Assembly (NCBI GenBank): GCA_030650845.1
Contig: JAUSDC010000165.1
Coordinates: 1 to 54,116 of the forward strand
Direction: 5' to 3'
DNA length: 54,116 nucleotides
Source: Candidatus Methanoperedens sp.
Lineage (GTDB): Archaea; Halobacteriota; Methanosarcinia; Methanosarcinales; Methanoperedenaceae
Position numbers and translations under genes: made by a program. Shown one piece after another: positions 9,594 to 18,759 of this stretch; positions within the stretch are counted from its first letter, which is position 1, and every line of letters starts with the position of its first letter. The notes below the pieces were generated by a model. That model had not been told where the DNA came from. It ran no database searches and saw only the letters and a list, made by a program, of their open reading frames with translations.

Positions 9594-10079
9594 TTATATT
9601 TTAGCAATTAGAACTGTATAATTCTTGCCATAATATTCTGCGCATTTGGGGCATGTAGTATAGAAGAAATAGATCTTTTCGGGGTATTTACCTTTTGATC
9701 TGACATACTTATCCATTTCTTTTGCCCATTTTCCTGAATCTTTGTAGGGTCCTTGAAAGACCTTGCTCATGAAAGTTCCTGACATCTTCTCTATCACAGC
9801 GTTGGGGACAACTTTGCCCACAGCGATGAAGACATCCGCTCCCCATAGTGAGTTCTCATCTGTGAACATGAGCGGTTCAGGGGCGAGAGCGCCTGCTGTT
9901 TTTATTTTCTCCATGTTCATTACCATGAGCTTATTGAAGTTCATGGGGATGTGGAATATGCTCCTGACACGGTCTTTGATGAATAACTTATCCTGCCAGG
10001 TTATTTCTTTTTCATCCCATGGCGCAGGGTCAAACCTGGGGCAACAGCCGGTTTCTGAATTTTCATATAGTTTATCCAT
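9594..10079 (-). CDS. Conserved uncharacterised protein (ETGCCPRFDP family)
   Basis: The product is a 161-residue soluble protein. The N-terminus has the motif ETGCCPRFDPAPWDEKEI. The C-terminus has YFYTTCPKCAEYYGKNYTV with a CxxC pair. I recognise the N-terminal motif as belonging to a small family found in archaea and anaerobic bacteria that databases often label a hydrolase without clear support. The cysteines suggest metal binding or thiol chemistry (inference). A strong Shine-Dalgarno, GGAGGTTA, lies just upstream of the ATG at 10079. It is an apparent single gene. Confidence 0.65.
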   Translation of the reverse strand: MDKLYENSETGCCPRFDPAPWDEKEITWQDKLFIKDRVRSIFHIPMNFNKLMVMNMEKIKTAGALAPEPLMFTDENSLWGADVFIAVGKVVPNAVIEKMSGTFMSKVFQGPYKDSGKWAKEMDKYVRSKGKYPEKIYFFYTTCPKCAEYYGKNYTVLIAKI

Positions 10080-10188
10080 AAATTAACCTCCGCTCGTTTA
10101 TGATATTTTGTATCTGATCATTTAAATGTTTTACCATTTGAATGAATTTATCACAATATTTCCTTCAACTTAGGACATACAAAGAATC

Positions 10189-10200
10189 CTTAAATACATA
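10189..10200 (+). promoter_or_regulatory. TATA box of the Nif3/DUF34 gene
   Basis: CTTAAATACATA is centred about 27 bases before the ATG at 10221. This places the transcription start near the start codon and predicts a leaderless mRNA. Confidence 0.5.
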
Positions 10201-10220
10201 TTGACACAAACAGTCCATCC

Positions 10221-10964
10221 ATGAATCTCAAAGACCTCATCCCTATCCTTGAATCGATCGCACCTCCAGAATTAGCTGAAGATTTTGACACTGGCAGGAT
10301 TGGTCTTGTCCTTGACAGATGCATGAAAATAAAAAAGATCGCTGTATCCCTCGATCCAACAGATCACGTTCTAAAAGAAGCGGCGAAGCTTGGCGCTAAC
10401 CTGCTGGTAACCCATCACACACTGATATTTGATCCTATTAATCTCATCTCAAGACAGCTTTCAGATACATTGAAGATCGCCATTGATAACGATATCTCGA
10501 TATATGCCATGCACACGAATTTCGATAAGGCGCAGGGCGGAGTAAATGATGTGCTTGCAGAATTACTGGGATTGAAAAATATCGAGGCGCAGGGAATGGG
10601 AAGACTTGGTGAGATCGATCCTTTGGACGCAAAGGAGCTTGCTATTCTTATTTCAGGGAAACTGAATACTCACGTCCAGTATGTTGGTGACTCAAAGATA
10701 AAAAAAGTAATGGTGATCGGAGGAAGTGGATTTCGCAGGGGGTATATTGATATTGCTGTTGAAAATGGGGCTGATGCGCTTATCTCAGGAGAATTGAGGC
10801 ATGATGCCATCCGGTATGCAGGAGATCTATGTTTGTTCGATGCCACACATTATGCCACTGAAGCGCCTGCGATGAAACGGTTGTGTGAGCGACTGCCAGT
10901 GAAATCTGTATTTATAGGGGATAAGCCGACGGTCAGGTTAGAGAATACGAATGAACCCTGGTAA
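10221..10964 (+). CDS. Nif3/DUF34 family metal-binding protein
   Basis: The product is 247 residues. Metal-ligand motifs of the DUF34 (Nif3) family are visible: THHTLIF with His65-His66, MHTNFDKAQGGVND near residue 98, and the C-terminal DATHYATE segment. The family is often annotated as GTP cyclohydrolase I type 2, but its general function is not settled; a metallochaperone or metal-dependent hydrolase role has been proposed. No neighbour indicates a pathway. The stop is followed directly by dispersed repeat copy 1. Confidence 0.85.
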   Translation: MNLKDLIPILESIAPPELAEDFDTGRIGLVLDRCMKIKKIAVSLDPTDHVLKEAAKLGANLLVTHHTLIFDPINLISRQLSDTLKIAIDNDISIYAMHTNFDKAQGGVNDVLAELLGLKNIEAQGMGRLGEIDPLDAKELAILISGKLNTHVQYVGDSKIKKVMVIGGSGFRRGYIDIAVENGADALISGELRHDAIRYAGDLCLFDATHYATEAPAMKRLCERLPVKSVFIGDKPTVRLENTNEPW

Positions 10965-11085
10965 TAGCAACGAACACAACGAACTTTTTACGAACTTACG
11001 CCACAGGTGTTCGTTTTAGTTCGTACTAGTTCGTTGTTTTTTTCATGTTCATCTACTTAACGAAGGTTCAAAGCTGACTTAGACT
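10965..11085 (+). repeat. GAACGAACT/AGTTCGTT dispersed palindromic repeat, copy 1
   Basis: The copy begins AGCAACGAACACAACGAACT, continues through a hairpin core to AGTTCGTTGTTTTTTTCATG, and ends with the conserved tail GTTCATCTAC..AAGGTTCA..GCTGACT. It lies between the 3' ends of two convergent genes. The left arm is rich in AACGAAC and the right arm in GTTCGTT, so the transcript of either strand can fold. Confidence 0.85.
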
Positions 11086-11096
11086 CCAATCAATAT

Positions 11097-11303
11097 TCAC
11101 CAGTTCCTTTCAAGCCTTATCGCTCCGGGTTTGCATGACGTAACGCATGTGGTGCACCCTATGCAAAAGCTCCTGTCAAGAACTTCTGCCACTATTTTAC
11201 CGTTTTTTTCCACGAGCCTGTAAATCCTCGGGCCTTTGGGACAGACTTTGATGCATTGCCCGCATCCAGTGCATTTTTCAGGATCAACATATATCTCGAT
11301 CAT
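11097..11303 (-). CDS. 2[4Fe-4S] ferredoxin
   Basis: The product is a 68-residue electron carrier with two complete cluster motifs: Cys11-x2-Cys14-x2-Cys17-x3-Cys21-Pro, and Cys47-x2-Cys50-x2-Cys53-x3-Cys57-(K)-Pro. The two motifs are about 25 residues apart, separated by a short beta hairpin, as in small archaeal ferredoxins. It stands alone and convergent to the Nif3 gene, so its redox partner cannot be inferred from context. Confidence 0.92.
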   Translation of the reverse strand: MIEIYVDPEKCTGCGQCIKVCPKGPRIYRLVEKNGKIVAEVLDRSFCIGCTTCVTSCKPGAIRLERNW

Positions 11304-11357
11304 AGAATCCCTGATCTAACTGCAATAATAATTTCAATATCTGTAATATTCCAATAA

Positions 11358-11369
11358 GTTATATAAATG
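11358..11369 (+). promoter_or_regulatory. TATA box of aroC
   Basis: GTTATATAAATG is centred about 27 bases upstream of the aroC ATG at 11390, again predicting a leaderless or nearly leaderless transcript. Confidence 0.5.
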
Positions 11370-11389
11370 CTAAGACTAAATAACAGCGC

Positions 11390-12484
11390 ATGTCAGGAAA
11401 TACTTTTGGCACACTCTTTCGGATAACAACATGGGGCGAGAGCCATGGTTCTGCGGTCGGTGTTGTGATAGACGGCTGCCCTGCAGGTCTATCTCTTGGG
11501 GAAGCTGATATCCAGAAAGAATTGGACCGCCGCCGTCCTGGACAGAGTAATATCACAACTCAGAGGAAGGAAGAGGACAGGGCAGAGATACTTTCAGGGA
11601 TATTTACAGGAAAGACCACCGGGGCGCCGATATCCATAATGGTCAGGAATAAGGATATTGATTCGAGTAAATATGAAGCCCTGAAGAATACACCGCGCCC
11701 AGGGCATGCTGACCTGACATACGAGATCAAATACGGCTTTCGGGACTGGCGCGGAGGGGGCAGATCGTCCGCGCGTGAGACTATAGGACGTGTTGCTGCA
11801 GGCGCAGTAGCAAAGAAAATATTGCATTTTCATAATATTGAAATCCTCGGTCATGTAGTGGAACTTGGCGGTGTCAGGGCAAAAGCTGTGAACTTCGATG
11901 ATATTCGTGAAAACACTGAGAAAAATCCAGTAAGATGCGCCGACCTGGATGCAGCTTCAGAAATGGAAGTCATTATAAACAAAGCAAGAAGTGAAGGCGA
12001 CAGCGTGGGAGGAATTGTTGAAATAATAGGCATTGGTATCCCCGCAGGAGTTGGTGAACCTGTGTTTGATAAACTGAGCGCGGAACTTGCAAAAGCATTG
12101 ATGAGCATTGGCGCTGTGAAAGGTGTTGAGATAGGAGCTGGATTCATAGCCGCATCATTGAAGGGCAGCCAGATGAACGATCCTTTTATGATCAAAGATG
12201 GAAAAGTAGCCTCAAATACCAATAATGCAGGCGGTATCCTTGGAGGCATCAGCAGCGGTGAACCTCTTGTATTGAGAATCGCAGTAAAGCCCACGCCATC
12301 GATATCGCAGGAACAGCGCACTGTTGATATGATCACAATGAAAGATACAAAAATAAAGATACAGGGAAGGCATGATCCATCCATCCCGCCGCGCATCGTT
12401 CCGGTGGCAGAGGCGATGGTGGCGCTTGTGCTCGTAGATCATATGATGAGAGGTGGGTTCATTAAACCCGCAATAATATCATGA
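11390..12484 (+). CDS. aroC: Chorismate synthase
   Basis: This enzyme converts 5-enolpyruvylshikimate 3-phosphate to chorismate with reduced FMN as cofactor, the last step of the shikimate pathway. The 364-residue product has the signatures [10 protein letters not shown] (near residue 12), [12 protein letters not shown], the [15 protein letters not shown] segment, and the C-terminal RHDPSIPPR motif. Length and motifs are standard. Together with aroK and aroQ downstream, three shikimate/aromatic genes lie within 4 kb, with sepS between them. Confidence 0.96.
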   Translation: MSGNTFGTLFRITTWGESHGSAVGVVIDGCPAGLSLGEADIQKELDRRRPGQSNITTQRKEEDRAEILSGIFTGKTTGAPISIMVRNKDIDSSKYEALKNTPRPGHADLTYEIKYGFRDWRGGGRSSARETIGRVAAGAVAKKILHFHNIEILGHVVELGGVRAKAVNFDDIRENTEKNPVRCADLDAASEMEVIINKARSEGDSVGGIVEIIGIGIPAGVGEPVFDKLSAELAKALMSIGAVKGVEIGAGFIAASLKGSQMNDPFMIKDGKVASNTNNAGGILGGISSGEPLVLRIAVKPTPSISQEQRTVDMITMKDTKIKIQGRHDPSIPPRIVPVAEAMVALVLVDHMMRGGFIKPAIIS

Positions 12485-12531
12485 GCTTAAAAAATTTTCA
12501 ACCGCAGATGAAAGTATCTTTTGGTTTGAAA

Positions 12532-12596
12532 AACCACAGAGAGCACAGAGTACACAGAGAAAAGCGGTATTGCTCTGTGCCCTCTTTGTACTGGTA
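12532..12596. repeat. CCACAGAG hairpin repeat
   Basis: The left arm reads AACCACAGAGAGCACAGAG and continues with TACACAGAG. The right arm contains GCTCTGTGCCCTCTTTGTAC. The arms are imperfectly complementary and can form a hairpin. Repeats built on CCACAGAG are seen in many environmental bacterial and archaeal genomes. It directly precedes repeat copy 2. Confidence 0.7.
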
Positions 12597-12735
12597 TGAA
12601 AAAAATAGCAACGAACACAACGAACTCGACGAACTCACGCCACCTGAGTTCGTTTTAGTTCGTACCAGTTCGTTGTTTTTTTCAGGTTCATCTACGTACC
12701 AAAGGTTCATAGCTGACTCTGTGGTTGACCAACTA
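12597..12735 (+). repeat. GAACGAACT/AGTTCGTT dispersed palindromic repeat, copy 2
   Basis: The core runs from TAGCAACGAACACAACGAAC to CCAGTTCGTTGTTTTTTTCA, followed by the tail GTTCATCTACGTACCAAAGG and GCTGACTCTGTGGTT. It is almost identical, in reverse complement, to copies 5 and 7. It sits between aroC and sepS. Short open frames through this stretch are artefacts of the repeat. Confidence 0.9.
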
Positions 12736-12772
12736 TGCGATTCCTTATTCAATTTTTTGGAGACCACTATTC

Positions 12773-14386
12773 ATGAAATTTAATCCCGATGAAATAAAAG
12801 AATCAACAAAGGCTGACTTTGACGCAGCCTGGAACAATGGAAAAAAATACGTTGCTCAACCTGGTATCAATGAACAATACCCGCGAGTTTCGCTAAAATA
12901 CGGGAAACCACATCCTGTTTTTGATACAATACAGCGCCTGCGGGATGCATACATGCGCATGGGGTTTGAGGAGTACATGAATCCCATCATCGTTGAAGAT
13001 AGGGACATCCACAAGCAGTTCGGGTACGAGGCACTTGCAGTGCTAGATCGGTGCTTTTACATAGGAGGTCTTCCCAGACCCAATGTGGGCATTTCAGATG
13101 AGAGGATAGAGCAAATAAAATCCATACTTGGCGACCTGAATGAGGAAGGGGTCGAAAAGATAAGACAAATTTTCCACTCATATAAGAAAGGCGAAATAGA
13201 AGGGGACGACCTTGTGCCTGAGATGGCCAAGGAATTGAAAGTCGCGGACTCAAAAGTGGCAGTGATGATCGACCATGTATTCCCGGAGTTCAAGTCGCTT
13301 GTTCCCGTATGTTCTCAGAACACGCTTCGAAGTCACATGACTTCAGGCTGGTTCATCAGTCTTGGTGAAATGGTAGATTACTGCAAAGTTCCTTTAAAAT
13401 TATTTTCGGTTGACAGGTGTTTCAGGCGGGAGCAGGCAGAGGACGCCACGCGACTCATGGCTTATTATTCCGCATCATGCGTGATTATGGATGAGAACGT
13501 TAGTGTGGATGACGGAAAGGCCGTGGCAGCCGGACTTTTGAGCCAGTTCGGTTTTTCTAATTTCCAGTTCAGACCTGATGATAAAAGAAGCAAGTATTAT
13601 GTCCCTGATACCCAGACCGAGGTATTCGCATTTCATCCAAAACTTGTCGGGTCAAAGACAAAATATAAGGATGGATGGGTGGAAGTTGCGACCTTCGGGA
13701 TTTACTCGCCTTCAGCACTCTCTCAGTACAACATCCCATACCCTGTGATGAACCTGGGCATGGGTGTGGAGCGGCTTGCGATGATCCTGCACGATTCGAT
13801 GGACGTACGCGCACTCACATACCCGCAGTTCCAGTATAAGATCAACTGGGTGATGTCGGATAGCCAGATAGCGAGCATGATATCTGTTGAAGATGCCCCG
13901 GCAACAGAAACGGGAAAAGAGATACAGGGTTCTATCGTCAGTGTTTGCGAGCAGCATGGGGATACACAGAGCCCTTGCGAGTTCACGGCATGGGAGGGAC
14001 AATTGTTTGACAGGAATATCATTGTGAAAGTGGTGGAACCTGAAGAGAATACAAAGCTTTGCGGTCCTGCTGCGATGAATGAAGTAATCTCATACAAAAA
14101 CGATATTCTTGGACTGCCGCGAACTTCGAGATGGGATGATGCTTTCAAGAATGGTGTGACTTCGGGTATAAGATATATTGATGCTTTTGCAGCACGCTGC
14201 GCAAAGGAAATAGAGGATGCTGCTAAGAACGGAAGAGGCTCTGAAACAAGGGTCAGGATAATCAAAGTGCCGTCAGAGATAAACATCAGGATCGACCCGA
14301 TAGCGCAGAGATATATTACTGGATTGAAGAAGAAGATAGACACAAGAGGACCTGTTTTTACTACTGTGAGAATGGAGTTATTATGA
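12773..14386 (+). CDS. sepS: O-phosphoseryl-tRNA(Cys) synthetase
   Basis: This class II aminoacyl-tRNA synthetase charges tRNA(Cys) with O-phosphoserine. SepCysS then converts it to Cys-tRNA(Cys), the indirect route of methanogens and relatives. The product is 537 residues from ATG 12773, which has GGAG about 11 bases upstream; an earlier in-frame ATG at 12725 lies in the repeat tail. Recognisable segments are MKFNPDEIKESTKADFDAAW at the start, the catalytic-core strand with FSVDRCFRREQAEDATRL, and GMGVERLAMILHDS (motif 3). Its stop overlaps the start of aroK. Its substrate O-phosphoserine depends on SerA, encoded 2 kb downstream. Confidence 0.95.
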   Translation: MKFNPDEIKESTKADFDAAWNNGKKYVAQPGINEQYPRVSLKYGKPHPVFDTIQRLRDAYMRMGFEEYMNPIIVEDRDIHKQFGYEALAVLDRCFYIGGLPRPNVGISDERIEQIKSILGDLNEEGVEKIRQIFHSYKKGEIEGDDLVPEMAKELKVADSKVAVMIDHVFPEFKSLVPVCSQNTLRSHMTSGWFISLGEMVDYCKVPLKLFSVDRCFRREQAEDATRLMAYYSASCVIMDENVSVDDGKAVAAGLLSQFGFSNFQFRPDDKRSKYYVPDTQTEVFAFHPKLVGSKTKYKDGWVEVATFGIYSPSALSQYNIPYPVMNLGMGVERLAMILHDSMDVRALTYPQFQYKINWVMSDSQIASMISVEDAPATETGKEIQGSIVSVCEQHGDTQSPCEFTAWEGQLFDRNIIVKVVEPEENTKLCGPAAMNEVISYKNDILGLPRTSRWDDAFKNGVTSGIRYIDAFAARCAKEIEDAAKNGRGSETRVRIIKVPSEINIRIDPIAQRYITGLKKKIDTRGPVFTTVRMELL

Positions 14387-15234
14387 AACTATCAGGATAC
14401 GCTTACGCATACGGTGCCGGGACTATAATAAACGCCATCTCAACATGGAAAGGCGCAGCTTTTGCCATCGAACTTAAGACCGAGGCTGAAGTCGTTCTTA
14501 CCGATGCCAAAAAAATACATGGTTATATGGAGGAAGGCGGTGACACCAGGCTTATTGAGCACTGTGTTGAGCTTACACTTTCGCATTTTGGCTCAACAAG
14601 TGGTGCAAATGTCGCCACAAAAAGTGAGATCCCGATTGCAAGCGGCTTAAAATCCTCAAGTGCTGCAGCGAATGCAGTTGTTCTTGCCACACTTGATGCG
14701 CTGGGTGAAAAACTTGAACCTCTTGAGGCGGTAAAAATCGGCGTACAGGCAGCTCTTGATGCAAAGGTGACCATTACGGGTGCATTTGATGACGCCTGTG
14801 CCTCGATGCTTGGGGGATTCGTAATTACCGATAATAAGAGAAAATGCCTTATTAAAAGGGTGGAGCGTGATTCCGAGGTACTTATCCTTGCTCCTGAAAA
14901 GAAAGTGTTCAGTTCTTCCACGAACGTGGTGCGCTCAAGATTGATAGGGCGGTGGGTGGAGATGGCATATGAAGAGGCTGTTGCTGGGAATTTTGAGAAA
15001 GCCATGACCCTTAACGGCTTCCTGTATTGCGCTGCGCTGGGGTTCAGCACAGAGCCCATGATGGCGGCGCTTGAAGTGGGGATCGAGGGCGTGAGCCTTT
15101 CAGGCACAGGTCCCGCATATACTGCCCTTGGCAGCGCTGAACTGCTGGACGAACTGGAGCCTGTTTGGCAAAGGATGGGCGGAAAAGTGATAAGGACTAA
15201 AGTCAATAATACCGGTGGAAGAAAATGCCTCTAA
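14383..15234 (+). CDS. aroK: Shikimate kinase, archaeal GHMP type
   Basis: The product (283 residues) phosphorylates shikimate. It belongs to the GHMP kinase superfamily rather than the bacterial P-loop AroK. The ATP-binding motif IPIASGLKSSSAAANA lies near residues 82-97 and the C-terminal GVSLSGTGPAYTALG is present. The ATG overlaps the sepS stop (ATGA), and its end overlaps aroQ by ten bases, so sepS-aroK-aroQ is translationally coupled. Confidence 0.94.
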   Translation: MKLSGYAYAYGAGTIINAISTWKGAAFAIELKTEAEVVLTDAKKIHGYMEEGGDTRLIEHCVELTLSHFGSTSGANVATKSEIPIASGLKSSSAAANAVVLATLDALGEKLEPLEAVKIGVQAALDAKVTITGAFDDACASMLGGFVITDNKRKCLIKRVERDSEVLILAPEKKVFSSSTNVVRSRLIGRWVEMAYEEAVAGNFEKAMTLNGFLYCAALGFSTEPMMAALEVGIEGVSLSGTGPAYTALGSAELLDELEPVWQRMGGKVIRTKVNNTGGRKCL

Positions 15235-15509
15235 AAGAGTTAAGAGTAAAGATAGAGAAGATCGATGTTCAGATACTCAAACTTATCGAGCAGAGGACAG
15301 CGCTTGCAAAGGATGTACTTGATGCGAAAAGGGCTATCAGACTGCCGATAAATGATGTAGATCAGAATAAGATGGTACTTGACAGAGCTGCTAATTCTGC
15401 GACAGAGAGGGGGCTTGATGGTGAGAGTGTGAAGCGGATATTTGAGATACTTATTAAGATGAATATAGAGCGTCAGCATGAGATGAGCGGGGAAGGTAAT
15501 CTTCCATAA
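15225..15509 (+). CDS. aroQ: Chorismate mutase (AroQ class)
   Basis: The product is a 94-residue all-helical protein that isomerises chorismate to prephenate for Phe/Tyr synthesis. The N-terminus, LRVKIEKIDVQILKLIEQRT followed by ALAKDVLDAKR, is the typical AroQ helix 1 with the Arg/Asp and Lys positions of the active site. The QNKMVLDRAANSATERGLD segment follows. It is the last gene of the sepS-aroK-aroQ unit. Confidence 0.88.
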   Translation: MPLKELRVKIEKIDVQILKLIEQRTALAKDVLDAKRAIRLPINDVDQNKMVLDRAANSATERGLDGESVKRIFEILIKMNIERQHEMSGEGNLP

Positions 15510-15546
15510 TAAGATATAAATGGAAAAACAAATATTCTATCAATAA

Positions 15547-16305
15547 ATGGATCTTAAAAAAATAGATTTAAAAATATTAAAAGATGTAATATTTGAGATC
15601 TCAAAAAATGAAGGCACCATTTTCAATGAGATGGCAAAGATAAAAAAAATAAACCTTGAACTATTCAAAGAGCACATTCTTGTTTTAGAAAATCTGGGTT
15701 TGCTTGAATCCCAAAAAAATACATTAATACTCTCTTCAGGTGAGGAGTTTTTACCCCTCAAATTCAAACAGCGCCTTGAAACTGTACAGAAAATTGCCAG
15801 CATCCTTAATAATATTGAGTTCTCACAATTCCTGAAATCACAATTTTATAAAGACAATGTAAATGACTATTGTATGAATCTAATAAATTCGCTTAAAGAA
15901 CAGGATCTTTATCCATTGCCGGACGCTGAATATATAGATTATGCGCTGAAAAACTCTCCATCTGTCGTTAGATACTTTTTAGTAGATAACGATATTAATA
16001 CATTGAAGTCCTTTTATCATCGATGTATATCATCAACGAACGAAAAAATAACTGACAGGAAAAGACTGGAATTATTGGAAAAATGCCACATGTATCTCAT
16101 ATGGGAAAACGTGATTTTTGGCAAGATCCAGGATGATAAACACAATAATATCCTTGTAGAGACTGTACCTTATTTTACAGGATATCTGCCCATAGCGAAA
16201 AAATCATTTGAAAGGTTACTGGAACTGTATAACATGATGGAAAAAGAACCTGAGGGAAAGACCAGTCTCATGAAATATCTTAGATCAGTGGTTTCCAGTA
16301 AATAA
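15547..16305 (+). CDS. Uncharacterised protein with probable winged-helix N-terminus
   Basis: I do not recognise a named family. The 252-residue product is mostly helical and charged. Residues 1-70 look like a winged helix: three helices, then LVLENLGLLESQKNTLILS as a possible wing. The rest (70-252) has no membrane segment and no obvious catalytic motif. It is preceded by only 37 bp after aroQ but starts after an AT-rich gap, so coexpression is uncertain. A regulator role is possible but unproven. Confidence 0.6.
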   Translation: MDLKKIDLKILKDVIFEISKNEGTIFNEMAKIKKINLELFKEHILVLENLGLLESQKNTLILSSGEEFLPLKFKQRLETVQKIASILNNIEFSQFLKSQFYKDNVNDYCMNLINSLKEQDLYPLPDAEYIDYALKNSPSVVRYFLVDNDINTLKSFYHRCISSTNEKITDRKRLELLEKCHMYLIWENVIFGKIQDDKHNNILVETVPYFTGYLPIAKKSFERLLELYNMMEKEPEGKTSLMKYLRSVVSSK

Positions 16306-16386
16306 TGTATCTTAGGATTTTTCTAAATCAAACGAAAAGCTGAAATGCTTGTAGTCCTATTTAGCCGACTTGTCTGGTGATAATAC

Positions 16387-17955
16387 GTGAAAGTACTTGT
16401 AAGCGATCCAATAGCAGAACAGGGAATTGAGATATTAAAAAAAGATGTTGTTGTGGATATAGCTACGGGTCTTGAACCTTCGGAACTGATAAAGCGAATA
16501 GGAAATTACGAGGCGCTCATAGTACGCAGTGAGACACAGGTGACAAAAGAGGTCATAAATGCGGGTAAAAAGCTAAAAATAATAGGCAGAGCAGGTGTGG
16601 GTGTGGACAATATTGATGTAAATGCTGCGACTGAACGCGGCATTATCGTTGTGAACGCACCTGAAGGTAACACTATCTCAGCCGCAGAACATACGATCGC
16701 CATGATGATGTCTATGTCGAGGAACATACCACAGGCGAACGCCTCGTTAAAAGGAAAGAAATGGGACAGGAAGAAATTCATGGGGGTCGAGGTCAGGGGA
16801 AAAATGCTTGGCGTTGTAGGGCTTGGAAGAATAGGCTCAGAAGTTGCAAAGCGGGCGCTGGGAATGGAGATGGTAATACTTGCTTATGATCCATTTATTT
16901 CTGCGGAAAGGGCAAAAGACCTTGGTGTGGAACTCACGACGGTCGAAGACATAGTAAGGCGCGCTGATTATATTACTGTGCACACACCTCTCACCAAGGA
17001 GACTAAAGACCTGATCAGTACTAAAGAATTTGCGATCATGAAAAAAGGTGTGCGTCTCATAAACTGTGCAAGAGGCGGCATCATTAACGAGGAAGCACTG
17101 GCAAAAGCGATAAAGGACGGCATTGTTGGGGGTGCGGCTATCGATGTGTTCACTAAGGAACCGCCATTTGATAACCCCCTCATTGAATTAGACTGTGTGA
17201 TCATGACCCCGCATCTTGGCGCATCTACCGAGGAAGCGCAGATAAATGTGGCAGTCACGGTCGCAGAGCAGGTAGTCAACGCTCTTAAGGGACTGCCGGT
17301 CAAGAACGCCATTAACATGCCTTATGTTAAAGCCGAAGTCATGCAGATCATTGAACCGTATTTCCCGCTTGCAGAGAAAATGGGGAAGCTGGGAACGCAG
17401 CTTATCGGAAATTATGAGACGATTGAAATTTCATACTGCGGCGAGATAGCTGACCACAATGTAGCTCCTGTTACTCTAGCGGTGTTAAAAGGGCTGCTTG
17501 AACCCATGCTTGGCGCTGGTGTGAATTATGTAAATGCACCCACCATCGCAAAAGAAAGGAAATTAAAAGTTACAGAGAGCAAATCAAAGACCGTGGTGGG
17601 TTATCCGAGCCAGATATCCATAAAATTGAAAAGGAAAGGCGAGGAAAGAATAATCAGCGGCACTGTGATCGGAAAGGAACCAAGGATCGTACAATTGGAT
17701 GAATACCTCATTGATGTTATCCCGTCAGGTTTCATGATCGTGACAAGGATAGAAGACCGTCCAAATATCATAGGCCCTTGCTGTATGATACTCGGAAAGA
17801 ACAAGATCAATATAGCAGGAATGCAGGTTGGAAGAATAAAGGCAGGAGGGGAGGCGATAATGGTGCTAAATGTTGACTGCGAGGTGGACAGCGGGATACT
17901 GGATGAGATAAAAAAGGTAAATGGGATCATCGATGCAAAGCTTGTGATCTTATGA
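16387..17955 (+). CDS. serA: D-3-phosphoglycerate dehydrogenase
   Basis: This enzyme oxidises 3-phosphoglycerate to 3-phosphohydroxypyruvate, the first step of serine and phosphoserine synthesis. The 522-residue long form has the substrate/NAD domains, a Rossmann motif VVGLGRIGSEVAKRA (about 142-156), catalytic RGGIINEEAL and HLGASTEEAQ segments, an intervening ASB domain, and a C-terminal ACT domain (about 450-522, GFMIVTRIEDRPNIIG) that typically binds serine for feedback control. The start codon is GTG at 16387. It supplies the phosphoserine precursor used by SepS. Confidence 0.95.
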   Translation: MKVLVSDPIAEQGIEILKKDVVVDIATGLEPSELIKRIGNYEALIVRSETQVTKEVINAGKKLKIIGRAGVGVDNIDVNAATERGIIVVNAPEGNTISAAEHTIAMMMSMSRNIPQANASLKGKKWDRKKFMGVEVRGKMLGVVGLGRIGSEVAKRALGMEMVILAYDPFISAERAKDLGVELTTVEDIVRRADYITVHTPLTKETKDLISTKEFAIMKKGVRLINCARGGIINEEALAKAIKDGIVGGAAIDVFTKEPPFDNPLIELDCVIMTPHLGASTEEAQINVAVTVAEQVVNALKGLPVKNAINMPYVKAEVMQIIEPYFPLAEKMGKLGTQLIGNYETIEISYCGEIADHNVAPVTLAVLKGLLEPMLGAGVNYVNAPTIAKERKLKVTESKSKTVVGYPSQISIKLKRKGEERIISGTVIGKEPRIVQLDEYLIDVIPSGFMIVTRIEDRPNIIGPCCMILGKNKINIAGMQVGRIKAGGEAIMVLNVDCEVDSGILDEIKKVNGIIDAKLVIL

Positions 17956-18134
17956 AGAAAACGCATATTGAGATATTTACATCTATTGGTTCTCTTGCGT
18001 TATTGGTCATTTTATTGGCAGTTTCGAAGCTCACAATGCAATCACCTGGATATGGATATTTGATCGCTCTGGTGATTTATGTTCTCATAATGTCTGTTGC
18101 TGGATTGAAGCTGGCAGAAATTCCGGAGAAATAG
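17952..18134 (+). CDS. Small two-helix membrane protein
   Basis: The product is 60 residues. Two hydrophobic segments lie at about 9-26 and 35-52, with a basic start (MKKTHIE) and an acidic/basic end (LAEIPEK). Its ATG overlaps the serA stop (ATGA), which argues that it is really translated. No family was recognised. A membrane role linked to serA is only an inference from position. Confidence 0.55.
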   Translation: MKKTHIEIFTSIGSLALLVILLAVSKLTMQSPGYGYLIALVIYVLIMSVAGLKLAEIPEK

Positions 18135-18160
18135 AAAGGAATTTAAACGCCGGAATGACA

Positions 18161-18174
18161 TTTATTTTATATTA
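18161..18174 (+). promoter_or_regulatory. TATA box of guaA
   Basis: TTTATTTTATATTA is centred about 27 bases before the ATG at 18196, predicting a leaderless mRNA. Confidence 0.45.
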
Positions 18175-18195
18175 CCTTCAACAATCTCAAACAAA

Positions 18196-18759
18196 ATGCT
18201 GAAAATCATCGTCATCAACAACTACGGACAATTCTGCCACCTGATCCACCGCGCTGTGCGCGACTTAGAGCAGGATGTGGAACTGATGAAAAATACATCT
18301 ACGATAGAAGAGATCCTGGCAAAAGAACCAGAAGGAATCATTCTAAGCGGCGGCCCCACACTTGAGCGAGCCGGTAACTGCGCCGCTTATGTGAAAGAAC
18401 TCAACATACCCATACTTGGCATCTGCCTGGGTCATCAGGTGATGGGGCTGGCATATGGCGGGGAGGTGAGGACAGGTTCAACAGGCGGGTACGCGGCAGT
18501 GGAGATAGAGATCGTTGAAGAGGATGATATCTTAAAAGGTCTTGGACCAAAGATAAGGGTCTGGGCGTCCCACGCAGATGAGGTTTCAGCGCTGCCCTCT
18601 GATTTCATAAGGCTTGCACGCTCCCAAATATGTGAGATAGAGGCGATGAAACATAAGACAAAGCCATTGTATGGAGTACAGTGGCATCCTGAGGTCTCGC
18701 ATACCGAGAAGGGGAACGAGCTGCTTATGAATTTTTTTGAGATGTGCCGGAAGTATTGA
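18196..18759 (+). CDS. guaA: GMP synthase glutamine amidotransferase subunit A
   Basis: The product is a 187-residue class I amidotransferase that supplies ammonia to the GMP synthase ATP-pyrophosphatase subunit, a separate gene in archaea that is not in this window. Cys77 in GICLGHQ is the nucleophile. His and Glu of the triad are in [12 protein letters not shown] near residue 163. The last 35 bases overlap the convergent MFS gene. Confidence 0.93.
   Translation: MLKIIVINNYGQFCHLIHRAVRDLEQDVELMKNTSTIEEILAKEPEGIILSGGPTLERAGNCAAYVKELNIPILGICLGHQVMGLAYGGEVRTGSTGGYAAVEIEIVEEDDILKGLGPKIRVWASHADEVSALPSDFIRLARSQICEIEAMKHKTKPLYGVQWHPEVSHTEKGNELLMNFFEMCRKY

Noticed and set aside
11851-12396. A 181-codon minus-strand frame within aroC
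   Set aside because: It lies opposite a certain gene and has no recognisable motifs.
12481-12783. A 100-codon frame after aroC
   Set aside because: It runs through the CCACAGAG hairpin and repeat copy 2 and into the start of sepS; its sequence is dictated by the repeats.
14523-15206. A 227-codon minus-strand frame opposite aroK
   Set aside because: It is Ser/Ala-rich shadow sequence of a well-supported kinase gene.
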